64,000 nt of DNA from Bdellovibrio sp. Lineage in GTDB: Bacteria; Bdellovibrionota; Bdellovibrionia; Bdellovibrionales; Bdellovibrionaceae. The stretch covers positions 1 to 64,000 of the forward strand of contig JACMRL010000038.1 in the NCBI GenBank assembly GCA_014376435.1. The letters are read 5' to 3'. Positions 8,182 through 14,835 of this stretch are shown here, in pieces. Made by a program: the position numbers and the translations under genes. The notes under the pieces are model-generated. The model ran no database searches. It worked only from the letters and a program-made list of their open reading frames with translations, and had not been told where the DNA came from. Positions within the stretch are counted from its first letter, which is position 1. Each line of letters starts with the position of its first letter.

Positions 8182-8531
8182 AACCCCTTCCTTCTGAAAA
8201 TAATTAGCTATCCTAATCGCCGCAACAAAAGCGGCGTTTTTTATTTATTCATCTTGTCCCCACGAAAATATATCTAAAATTAAATAATTTTTATTTTTTG
8301 ACTGGAAAACGGCGGGAATCAATATTTTGAAAAGTCAGTAAGGATCGTATTGATGACCTGGCCAGCAAAGCGATCCTTTCCGTGCATGGCCGTGGGGACG
8401 AAGTTTTTATTTTCTAAATTCTTTGTTAAAAACTCGTGAAAGGGGCGGCCGCATAGTATTCGTCCCCATTTACCATGCTTCAAAAGCTATACGTGATTAT
8501 ATGGCTTTTGGGCTTCAGTAGGATTTGTTTT
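8182..8531 (+). ncRNA. Duplicated structured intergenic element, copy 2
   Basis: This is the second copy of the element at 7327-7676. Similarity begins directly after the stop codon of the upstream gene and ends near 8531, about 115 bases before the next gene. The pairing segments are conserved: GTCCCCACG 8256-8264, GGATCG 8342-8347, CGATCC 8371-8376, CGTGGGGAC 8391-8399 and TTCGTCCCC 8459-8467. A 3' stem, CAAAAGC with GCTTTTG (about 8480-8510), is perfect here and partly kept in copy 1. No protein frame runs through it. Confidence 0.55.
8218..8242 (+). terminator. Rho-independent terminator
   Basis: Stem CGCCGC/GCGGCG with loop AACAAAA (8218-8236) is followed by six T. It ends the exported-protein gene 7762-8181. 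The same hairpin occurs in copy 1 (7362-7380), there with a weaker T tract. Confidence 0.75.
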
Positions 8532-8646
8532 TGTTCACAAGTTCGACAGGTACTTTTTGCTGTCTAAATAGTTACAGGCGATTTTTATTTTAAACCAGAT
8601 TAATCTTCGAACAAATTAAAACCAATTTTTGTATCGAGGAGAATAA

Positions 8647-9213
8647 ATGAAAAAAATAATCACGGTCTTATTAGCAGTGATGACATCAGCAATCACACAC
8701 GCTTCGGAAATACCCTTCCAGAAACTGGCTGGGAAACACAAAATTTCCGACTGTTCAGCAGTCGCAGAGGGTCGCATGTTAAATGCTCTGCAAGAGGGTG
8801 GAAATGGAGCTAATCCTTGCGATACATTTGATGAAGTTGTGATTTTAGCTGTTGGAACGATCGGATTCGTTTCACTTCACAAATCAGCAGATAAAGTTAA
8901 TTCAGAAGTTAAAGCAGTCGAAGGAAAATCACTTGCTGAACTTAATGCTGTATTAGCACGTACTGGACTAGTTGCTGCTTATGGAGTAAATTCTCAAGCG
9001 ATTAATATGCCCGAAATGCAGGTTAGCTATTCAGAAACAGATACCAATATGACATACTCAAGTGTAACAAATATTGGCGAAACTAAAACGTCTGTACAGG
9101 TTTCATTTCAAGCAGATTCCTCTGGCAAAATCTTAATGAATATCAAGGATTCAGAAAAGTATTCTGGCGGCGACGGATCTGAATTAAGCTTTACTGGAAC
9201 TATTTCGCAATAG
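8647..9213 (+). CDS. Exported protein of unknown function (188 aa)
   Basis: A strong GAGGAG ribosome site precedes the ATG, and a signal peptide (KKIITVLLAVMTSAITHAS) is cleaved near residue 20. The mature protein has a Cys pair (DCSA and NPCD) around a Gly/Asn-rich segment and a beta-rich, Ser/Thr-rich C-terminal half, consistent with a small periplasmic or outer-membrane-associated protein. It follows copy 2 of the structured element. It does not visibly resemble the protein at 7762, although each follows a copy of the same element. Family unknown. Confidence 0.6.
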   Translation: MKKIITVLLAVMTSAITHASEIPFQKLAGKHKISDCSAVAEGRMLNALQEGGNGANPCDTFDEVVILAVGTIGFVSLHKSADKVNSEVKAVEGKSLAELNAVLARTGLVAAYGVNSQAINMPEMQVSYSETDTNMTYSSVTNIGETKTSVQVSFQADSSGKILMNIKDSEKYSGGDGSELSFTGTISQ

Positions 9214-9233
9214 TTGTTATAAATCTTATTTGG

Positions 9234-9255
9234 ACGTGCCCTGACTTGGGCACGT
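9234..9255 (+). terminator. Hairpin after the 8647 gene
   Basis: ACGTGCC (9234-9240) pairs with GGCACGT (9249-9255). The tail is only moderately T-rich. It lies about 20 bases after the stop of the exported-protein gene. Confidence 0.5.
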
Positions 9256-9311
9256 TTAAAATTATGCGCTGTGACCTCAAAAACACTCGATATTAAAAAT
9301 AACCACATCAA

Positions 9312-9343
9312 ACGGGCTCCAAAAAATGGGGCCCGTTTCTTTT
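9312..9343 (+). terminator. Rho-independent terminator
   Basis: ACGGGCTCC (9312-9320) pairs, with one G-U pair, with GGGGCCCGT (9328-9336), followed by TTCTTTT. It is a strong second stop for plus-strand transcription from the exported-protein cluster. Confidence 0.7.
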
Positions 9344-9437
9344 GCGAGTAGCGCGGTGGGCAGGAAAGCTCAGTGCTTTTTTGATTGATAATGAATCTTT
9401 AGGTTTGATCTAAAAGGCGGCTTTTTGTTCACTTCGA

Positions 9438-9474
9438 ACAAAAAAAGGGTGAGCTCCCCAAAAGGAACTCACCC
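9438..9474 (-). terminator. Terminator of the recombinase operon
   Basis: GGGTGAG-C-TCC (9447-9457) pairs with GGA-A-CTCACCC (9464-9474). Read on the minus strand, the hairpin is followed by a run of seven T. It lies 10 bases beyond the stop of the recombinase gene at 9484. Confidence 0.75.
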
Positions 9475-9483
9475 GAATAAAAA

Positions 9484-10287
9484 TCAATCGTAAGTTTCGT
9501 ACCCCACGACACCTTGGATTTCACGAACTTTTTCTCTGGCATTGTTTTCTATATTTTCTTGAACTTTTTTGACGACTTGGTCATCCAGATTCATGGCCTT
9601 CATCTGTTCAATTGTTTCATTCAGTTGACCACTGCCAATATCTTTCGTGAGCTGATCAATTTTCATTTTTTCTGCATCTGCTTTCTTTTTTAGAAATTCT
9701 TTTTTGGAAGCCGAAACAGAGCCATGCGAACATTTTGCAATTCTTGCAACCTCGCGAAACGAAAGCCCAGCCTCTAAAAGAGAGTGAATTAAAGCATCGT
9801 TTCTTTTTCGAACTCTGCCAATTTTTATGCCTTTTGCAATCGCATTCCTCATACCCGCACGAACACGTTCTCTAATTAATTCACGTTCTAACTGACTAAG
9901 ACAGCCCAAAATCGTGAATAGGGCCAAGCCCATTGGGCTCTCTGTATCTATAGCTTCACACATGGAATGAAAGCGTACTTTTTTCTCTTTGAATTTTTCA
10001 AGTGCTTTTAAAAGATGCGTCGTGCTTCTGGCAAATCGTGAAAACTGAAAGACCACGACTTGCCTGGCTAAGCCTGCTTCGACTTTTTCCATCATGCGAT
10101 TTAAAGCTGGGCGGCTTTCTTTTGCCCCGGAAATCCCGTGATCTGTGAAAATCTCAAAATTTGTAATACTGTTTTTCTGACACCAGTCAATGAGCGCTCT
10201 TGTCTGACTTTCAGCGCCTCCAATTTGGTCCAACGTTGAAACTCTGACGTAACAACAAGTTAATTTTGAATTGTCATCCAAACTCAT
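9484..10287 (-). CDS. Serine recombinase (resolvase family)
   Basis: The 267-residue protein has the resolvase catalytic fold. YVRVST near residue 16 carries the nucleophilic Ser, followed by DHGISG, RPALNRMM, VVFQFSRFARS with the catalytic Arg pair, and LERELIRERVRAGM. A helix-turn-helix (GLSFREVARIAKCSHGSVS) near residues 175-195 gives the DNA-binding end, and a charged helical tail follows. It should catalyse site-specific inversion, resolution or integration. Its start overlaps the preceding gene's stop by 4 bases, so the two are co-translated. A 66-base fragment of its helix-turn-helix region is duplicated at 2950. Confidence 0.85.
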   Translation of the reverse strand: MSLDDNSKLTCCYVRVSTLDQIGGAESQTRALIDWCQKNSITNFEIFTDHGISGAKESRPALNRMMEKVEAGLARQVVVFQFSRFARSTTHLLKALEKFKEKKVRFHSMCEAIDTESPMGLALFTILGCLSQLERELIRERVRAGMRNAIAKGIKIGRVRKRNDALIHSLLEAGLSFREVARIAKCSHGSVSASKKEFLKKKADAEKMKIDQLTKDIGSGQLNETIEQMKAMNLDDQVVKKVQENIENNAREKVREIQGVVGYETYD

Positions 10288-10613
10288 AAACCACCACCGT
10301 CATCAAGAAATTGAAGCTTGGTGTGATTTCTTTCACACAGCGATAGGACGATTTGCAGCTTCTGTGCGTCCCCAGCAATATGAAAAAAATTTGGGACGAT
10401 CAGGATTTTTACCTCGCCAGACTTAATTCTTTGGATGACATGGTCCCATAAATTTCTGGTGCTTGAATCAGGATCTGCTTCTTCGGAATAAATGTCACAA
10501 GGCTCATCAAGATTTTTGCAGTGTTGAATTAGTTTTTTATAAGTATTTTTTGAATTCCTTAAATTTTTTGATAAAGACGCATAAGCAATGACTGAAGGCA
10601 TGGAGCTCTCCAA
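10284..10613 (-). CDS. Resolvase-fold protein lacking catalytic arginines
   Basis: The 109 residues follow the resolvase N-terminal domain pattern: AYASLSKN where active enzymes have YxRVST, then YSEEADPDSSTR (for DxGxSGxxxxR), then IKSGEVKILIVPNFFHIAGD where active enzymes have the RxxR motif, then LQFLDDG. The Ser is kept, but Arg is Ser at the first motif and the RxxR pair reads HxxG. There is no DNA-binding domain. It overlaps the active recombinase downstream (ATGA), suggesting a regulatory or structural partner. The homology is inferred from motif order, not from a search. Confidence 0.55.
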   Translation of the reverse strand: MESSMPSVIAYASLSKNLRNSKNTYKKLIQHCKNLDEPCDIYSEEADPDSSTRNLWDHVIQRIKSGEVKILIVPNFFHIAGDAQKLQIVLSLCERNHTKLQFLDDGGGL

Positions 10614-10708
10614 AATAGAAAGTCTCGATCATAGATGACAGAAAATTCCATCAAACTAATCGAAGCTTTAAAAATAAATTTTTTATTTGGGCCTGTGCCC
10701 TTTTGAAT

Positions 10709-10894
10709 TTAATCTGAGTGCGAAGCTCTTGGCTTTGCATTCAATAGTTTTTTCGTAAATTTAGAATAGCTCATCTGGTCGTACTGGTGGGCATGAATTG
10801 CAGATTTTGCCATTCTAACCGTAGCGGTGAATAGTTTTGGCCCATAGCCAATTGCAAGACCAACAGTGAAAGCCCAAAAAATAAATCGAGTCAT
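10709..10894 (-). CDS. Small membrane-anchored protein (61 aa)
   Basis: I choose ATG 10894, which has a GGAG ribosome site 7 bases upstream, over ATG 10921, which has none. The product starts with a hydrophobic helix (RFIFWAFTVGLAIGYGPKLF), probably an uncleaved membrane anchor, followed by a basic, polar tail. No family recognised. It is upstream of and co-oriented with the recombinase pair. Confidence 0.45.
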   Translation of the reverse strand: MTRFIFWAFTVGLAIGYGPKLFTATVRMAKSAIHAHQYDQMSYSKFTKKLLNAKPRASHSD

Positions 10895-10987
10895 AAAAAA
10901 TCTCCTTCGCTTGAGTTTCAAAAAAGAAACTTTGGAAGAAGAGAGTGGCTGACTTTGCTGAACTGAGGCTTATTTCGATTTTAGTGA

Positions 10988-11018
10988 ACCCTACCAGGAC
11001 CCTACCAAAACCCTACCA
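10988..11018. repeat. Three direct repeats ACCCTACCA at 11-base spacing
   Basis: The nonamer ACCCTACCA occurs at 10988, 10999 and 11010, exactly one helical turn apart, with variable two-base spacers. The array lies upstream of the small membrane-protein and recombinase genes. The phasing suggests a protein-binding array, possibly a recombinase accessory or operator site. Confidence 0.7.
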
Positions 11019-11113
11019 TTTTTTGAAATGCCGCGAAATATGTTGAAACATTTCACTGAATGCTTGCTCGTGTTATTGTTTGTGTAACCGCTTAATTTGA
11101 CTTGAGAAAATTA

Positions 11114-11133
11114 CCGCTCATTTCATTGAGCGG
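11114..11133 (-). terminator. Terminator-like hairpin next to the tRNA-Ser remnant
   Basis: CCGCTCA (11114-11120) pairs with TGAGCGG (11127-11133). On the minus strand it comes 7 bases after the tRNA-like CCA end and is followed by a TAATTTTC tail, as expected for the terminator of a tRNA transcript. Confidence 0.5.
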
Positions 11134-11140
11134 CGAAGAT

Positions 11141-11166
11141 TGGCGGAGAGGGAGAAATTTGAACCC
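11141..11166 (-). other. Degenerate 3' end of a tRNA-Ser-like gene
   Basis: Read on the minus strand, the segment starts GGGTTCAAAT and ends CTCCCTCTCCGCCA, closely matching the T-arm, acceptor 3' strand and CCA of bacterial tRNA-Ser but with substitutions that break the T-stem. No matching GGAGAGG 5' acceptor strand lies upstream, so the gene is incomplete. Integrating elements often leave such 3' ends, so this may be an attachment-site scar. Confidence 0.45.
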
Positions 11167-11232
11167 ATGAATCAGCCAACAATTGCTCATCAACCATTTG
11201 ATTTTGTTTGCATTTTCGAGTTCTTCACCGAA

Positions 11233-11254
11233 AACTGTCGAATTTTCGACAGTT
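11233..11254. promoter_or_regulatory. 22-base perfect palindrome before the transposase gene
   Basis: AACTGTCGAA (11233-11242) and TTCGACAGTT (11245-11254) are exact inverted repeats separated by TT. The palindrome ends 24 bases before ATG 11279. It could be an operator for the transposase or part of an element end. Confidence 0.5.
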
Positions 11255-11278
11255 GCTGGAAATTGGATTGGAGACACA

Positions 11279-12541
11279 ATGGGTGCGGCGCAATATTATC
11301 GGCATTATCCCGATTCAATAAAGCTAGAGGTCGCAAAGTCTAATAATCCATACCATTATCCTGAGCTCGAAATTCCAAGAACTACAGCGCTTTATTGGAT
11401 AAAAAAATCCAAGCGGGTCAAGTCAACAGCGCCTGAATTTATTGAATCAGAAAGAATCAAAAAACTGCAAAGTAAAATTGATCAGCAGCAAGCACTGCTG
11501 AATCTGGTCAGCCGGGTCCGTGATATTTATCACCATGGATTTAGCTCAGGTAAACCGATTTTTAGGCCGCAAAGAAAAAAAGTTGTCGCAGCAATTCAAG
11601 ATGCTGGGAAGTTGAATAGAATTAGTGATTGTCTAAAAGCAATTACGCTTTCTAAAAAAATCTATGGTCAGTGGCTTTCAGAATTCTTTTTGTGTCAAAG
11701 TGAAGTTGGTTCTTGTGATCAGCGAAGACCGCAACAACTCACAGCGGATGAAATAAAAATCATGAAACGTCTTGTGACGTCAAAAAAATATTCCCACATT
11801 ACGATTCATTCACTTTGCCTACTGGCTCAACGAGAAAATTTTTTATTCTGTTCGATTGATAGCGGGTACAAATATAATCGAATTTTTGGTTGGCTACGGC
11901 CAAGATCGATAACGAAGAGGGTAGTCGAAAGAGTTGGCATCAGAGCGAAAATGCCAAATGAAATGTGGCACATCGATGTCACCGAAGTTAAAACAATAAA
12001 TAATGAAGTTGTTTATATCCAAATTGTGTATGACAACTTCTCGCGTTATGTCATTGCTTGGAAAGTGACTTCAGAAATCGGTGGCCGTTCAACTGTAGGT
12101 CTACTTGAAAAAGCAAAGGCACAGGCAATCGGTCTTGGAAGCTTGCAAGAAACAAAAGTGATTATGGATGGTGGTCCAGAAAACGACAATGCGCGAGTTT
12201 TAAATTTCACAACATCAAAAAGCTTAAGACGGCTGATTGTAAGAGTCGACATCCACTTTTCGAATTCGATGGCAGAATCACTGTTTCGAAGTTTGAAATC
12301 AAATTTTCTTAACACCGAAGAACTCCTGTCAAAATCTGATGTAGAAAATAAAATAAATTTTTATTTCAACGAGCATAATGACTATATCCCAAAAGCAATT
12401 TTTAAAGGTGCAACGCCAAGAGAAATTTATTTAAATTTGTGGAGCACGAAGAAAGTTGCAGAACTCAAAGTTGGTCTTCAGCTTGCGATGGAGAATCGAA
12501 AAAAAGTTTACCATGAAAAATCTTGCGCCGCCTGCACGTGA
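11279..12541 (+). CDS. DDE transposase with integrase core (420 aa)
   Basis: I choose ATG 11279, with GGAG 5 bases upstream, over the longer frame from 11183, which runs through the palindrome and the tRNA remnant's upstream side. A helix-turn-helix region (residues 1-45) and a basic linker precede the rve-type catalytic core. The DDE residues are visible as Asp in HIDVTEV, Asp in VIMDGGPEND and Glu in SMAESLFRSLKSN. The layout resembles IS3/IS481-type enzymes, but I cannot name the family. No terminal inverted repeats were found. It appears intact. Confidence 0.75.
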   Translation: MGAAQYYRHYPDSIKLEVAKSNNPYHYPELEIPRTTALYWIKKSKRVKSTAPEFIESERIKKLQSKIDQQQALLNLVSRVRDIYHHGFSSGKPIFRPQRKKVVAAIQDAGKLNRISDCLKAITLSKKIYGQWLSEFFLCQSEVGSCDQRRPQQLTADEIKIMKRLVTSKKYSHITIHSLCLLAQRENFLFCSIDSGYKYNRIFGWLRPRSITKRVVERVGIRAKMPNEMWHIDVTEVKTINNEVVYIQIVYDNFSRYVIAWKVTSEIGGRSTVGLLEKAKAQAIGLGSLQETKVIMDGGPENDNARVLNFTTSKSLRRLIVRVDIHFSNSMAESLFRSLKSNFLNTEELLSKSDVENKINFYFNEHNDYIPKAIFKGATPREIYLNLWSTKKVAELKVGLQLAMENRKKVYHEKSCAACT

Positions 12542-12655
12542 AGCAAGTTGAATTCAGATTCTGAATTTATATAGCCTTCTTTCTCAGGTTCAATTTTTCG
12601 AGACGAAGTCTAAAATTAATCTGTTCACGGCTCAGTTTTTCGATTTCTGCGTTTA

Positions 12656-12985
12656 CTATGAAGCTTTTTTCGGAGTGATTGTGAGCTTGAACCCAAGAGC
12701 ATCTAAGATTTTAACTAGCGACTCAAGCCGGGGAGCTCGTTCGTTCGAAAAAATACGATAAAGATTTTCGCGATTCAGTCCAGTTTTTTTTGCAAAGCCG
12801 CTGAATCCGCGAGCCTTGGCGACGGTCTCTACGGCTTTCAGGAAAACTTCAGGCATATCACTGTTTTCTTCAAGCGATGCTTTCAGGTAAGCATACTGCG
12901 CTTTCTCATCGCCCTTGAGCTCTTCAATAAGTACTTCACGGTAGTCAGATGAAGGCGATTTTTTTGATACTTTTACTTTTTTCAT
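12656..12985 (-). CDS. HigA-like antitoxin (COG3636 type)
   Basis: This 109-residue protein has the layout of chromosomal addiction-module antidotes encoded next to a RelE/HigB-type toxin. The N-terminal half holds EVLIEELK and AYLKASLEE, and a helix-turn-helix follows (GFSGFAKKTGLNRENLYRIFS) with LGFKLTITPK at the end. It should bind and neutralise its toxin and repress the operon. It overlaps the upstream toxin gene by 4 bases. The antitoxin looks complete, whereas the toxin does not. Confidence 0.8.
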   Translation of the reverse strand: MKKVKVSKKSPSSDYREVLIEELKGDEKAQYAYLKASLEENSDMPEVFLKAVETVAKARGFSGFAKKTGLNRENLYRIFSNERAPRLESLVKILDALGFKLTITPKKAS

Positions 12986-13236
12986 TTTCTTCTCCTCATC
13001 AAATAATCGGTCCAGTATTTACGAGCTTTTTCAATGTCTCTTCGCTGTGGGCTTTTGTCGCCGCCCGAAAGCAGCAGAATAACAACGCCACCATCAACGG
13101 CGAAATAAATTCGGTAACCAGGGCCAAAATCAAACTTCAATTCAAAAAGCCCCGTGCCGAGCGCTTTATACTGACCAAGGTTGCCCCTCTTCAATGCGGT
13201 CGATTCTGGTGGAGTTATCCCTATTTGAGCGGACAC
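12982..13236 (-). pseudogene. HigB/RelE-type toxin, N-terminus shortened
   Basis: The 84 residues match the C-terminal two thirds of the COG3657 killer protein: RGNLGQYKALG, FELKFDFGPGYRIYF, VILLLSGGDKSPQRRDI and then ARKYW. The only start is GTG 13236, and the in-frame sequence upstream is closed by a TAG after about 15 codons. Roughly 20-25 N-terminal residues usual for the family (the first helices) are therefore missing. The catalytic and fold-core segments remain, so residual activity is possible, but decay is more likely. It lies 37 bases from a divergent gene. Confidence 0.55.
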
Positions 13237-13273
13237 TTTGAAGTCAGCCTCATCTTTGCAAATCTAAAGTGTT

Positions 13274-14500
13274 ATGATTTTTTACTCGCTTCAAACAAAA
13301 TACCAGGCCGCTTCAAGATTATTTTTGATGATCTTTTTGACAATGACTTACCTAAAAGGGCCACTCGCTGAGGCAAAGGCTTTACGGTGCACGGAACTGT
13401 TTACTGAAGAAAGCCAAGGCCCAACGCGAGTGTTTTATAAGAACGAGAGTAGCCGACGACGTTACGGGAAGGTTTTACTCAAGACAAAGCCTGGCGATAT
13501 TCTTGATTTTGGTGGCGGCGATCGCTTTCAGGTTAAGACAGTTTTAGGGCAGGGACAAACCACGTTAGTCGTTGAAACGACAGATGGTTTGGTTTTACGT
13601 ATTCCTAAAATAGATCCTAATGAGGGAAAAATAAAAAAGCCCAAGCGCGACGAAGTGCTGTTTGGTTTCATCAATGATTTTGTAAAAATTCAGCAAGAGC
13701 TTGATGCGGTCGGAGTTCCCGTTGTCAAATTAGATTTACAACGAAGTCGCGTGCCTAAATTTTTGGTGGTCGAAAAAATTAATCTACAGTTTGATTTGCG
13801 TGAATTTACCAAAAATTATTCAAGCCCTGAAAAACTACATTTATCTGCTCAGCAGTACAATGATATTTCGAAAGGCTTAATTAAATTTGCTCAAGCAACC
13901 TGGGCCTACGAATATTTCGGAGATTTCCGAGCGGATCAGTTGGGCTGGGACGGCAAGCGCTGGGTTCTTTTTGACTTTGCCTTCAGTAATATAAAAATGA
14001 GAAATTTCACATCCGAAAAAAATATTTTTACGCCACTTGATGTCGAAGATGACTGGGGCATTTTTCGTGTCGAGTTAGTTCCGAAACTTTTGTATTCAAA
14101 AATTCATGCGGCTTTAAATCAGAAACGACGTGAACAGGCACGAAGCCAAACCTGGTTCGAACGACCTGAAGGTGGAGGAGATTTTTTGCTTTATGATTTA
14201 ATATCTGTCGAGAACCTAGTCGGAAAATCTTTCGATCTTGAAAAAGTTGAAGGTGAATTTGACCCATCTAAAACCTATGAAATGGTACACATCAAGGTTT
14301 TAAAAATACTGAAGCAGTCATCCAATTCCGTCCTGTATAAAGTCGATGTAGAAGGTCAAGTACAAGGATTTTTAGAGGTCCAAATAAAAATGCTTGATCA
14401 TCACGCCGATGTCTTTTTCAAATCAGCTTTTAGCTTCGATAAAAAGCTTGCCGTTCTTTTGGCAGGTGAGGATTTTAAACTTTTTCTTGCGCCGCAATAG
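13274..14500 (+). CDS. Exported protein-kinase-fold protein (408 aa)
   Basis: A hydrophobic N-terminus (about residues 15-35) looks like a signal peptide. The rest fits a kinase-like fold: a Gly-rich loop LGQGQTTLVV near 91-100, LRIPK with a candidate ATP-binding Lys near 112, a hinge-like VVEKIN, a catalytic-loop-like GDFRADQLGW with Asp near 217, and LFDFA with a metal-binding-like Asp near 234. Gln stands where kinases usually have Asn, and DFG is DFA. Residues after about 310 form an additional domain of unknown kind. I read the fold by motif only; the substrate is unknown. The start is uncertain. Confidence 0.5.
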   Translation: MIFYSLQTKYQAASRLFLMIFLTMTYLKGPLAEAKALRCTELFTEESQGPTRVFYKNESSRRRYGKVLLKTKPGDILDFGGGDRFQVKTVLGQGQTTLVVETTDGLVLRIPKIDPNEGKIKKPKRDEVLFGFINDFVKIQQELDAVGVPVVKLDLQRSRVPKFLVVEKINLQFDLREFTKNYSSPEKLHLSAQQYNDISKGLIKFAQATWAYEYFGDFRADQLGWDGKRWVLFDFAFSNIKMRNFTSEKNIFTPLDVEDDWGIFRVELVPKLLYSKIHAALNQKRREQARSQTWFERPEGGGDFLLYDLISVENLVGKSFDLEKVEGEFDPSKTYEMVHIKVLKILKQSSNSVLYKVDVEGQVQGFLEVQIKMLDHHADVFFKSAFSFDKKLAVLLAGEDFKLFLAPQ

Positions 14501-14592
14501 ATGCTAGTCGACAACGAAAACATTGATCAAATTGATTCTTTATTTAAAGACATGATTGTTGTGCAGCGACGGGCGATTCAACGCGAAAATAG

Positions 14593-14820
14593 CATCTTAC
14601 TCGATTTAAACTTGGCTATCGATTTTTCAGATGGGCCTTTAGCGATATATGGACAGGCATCGGTGGCGGTTATGCATTTTCTGAATCGTTAAAGGCTCAA
14701 CTTGTGGTGACTTCCGTTTACATATCGAATGAGCGTGCTGTTGCAAAGTCAGTCAATGAGTTGCAGCTGCAAGATGGCTCGCAGGCAAAACTAGTTCATA
14801 TTATGTTATATAATTGGATT
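14593..14820 (+). pseudogene. Remnant of a probable beta-barrel protein
   Basis: An open stretch without a start codon reads coherently (RFKLGYRFF, WTGIGGGYAFSESLKAQ, TSVYISNE) with the alternating aromatic pattern of outer-membrane strands. It runs directly into the IS66 TnpB remnant in the same frame, as if the element inserted into a gene. No specific family identified. Confidence 0.3.
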
Positions 14821-14835
14821 GAAAAAGGAGCAGTT

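Noticed and set aside
12561..12655. Short minus-strand stretch reading like a coiled segment (LSREQINFRLRLEKLNLRKKA) near the HigA-like gene
   Set aside because: It resembles the end of an IS3 OrfA only loosely and has no start; too short to support.
12949..13371. 140-codon plus-strand frame opposite the toxin-antitoxin pair
   Set aside because: It is the antisense of two recognisable genes and has no independent support.
14501..14692. 63-codon plus-strand frame starting directly after the kinase-like gene's stop
   Set aside because: No ribosome site, and from 14593 a different frame reads much more like protein, so this one is probably not coding.
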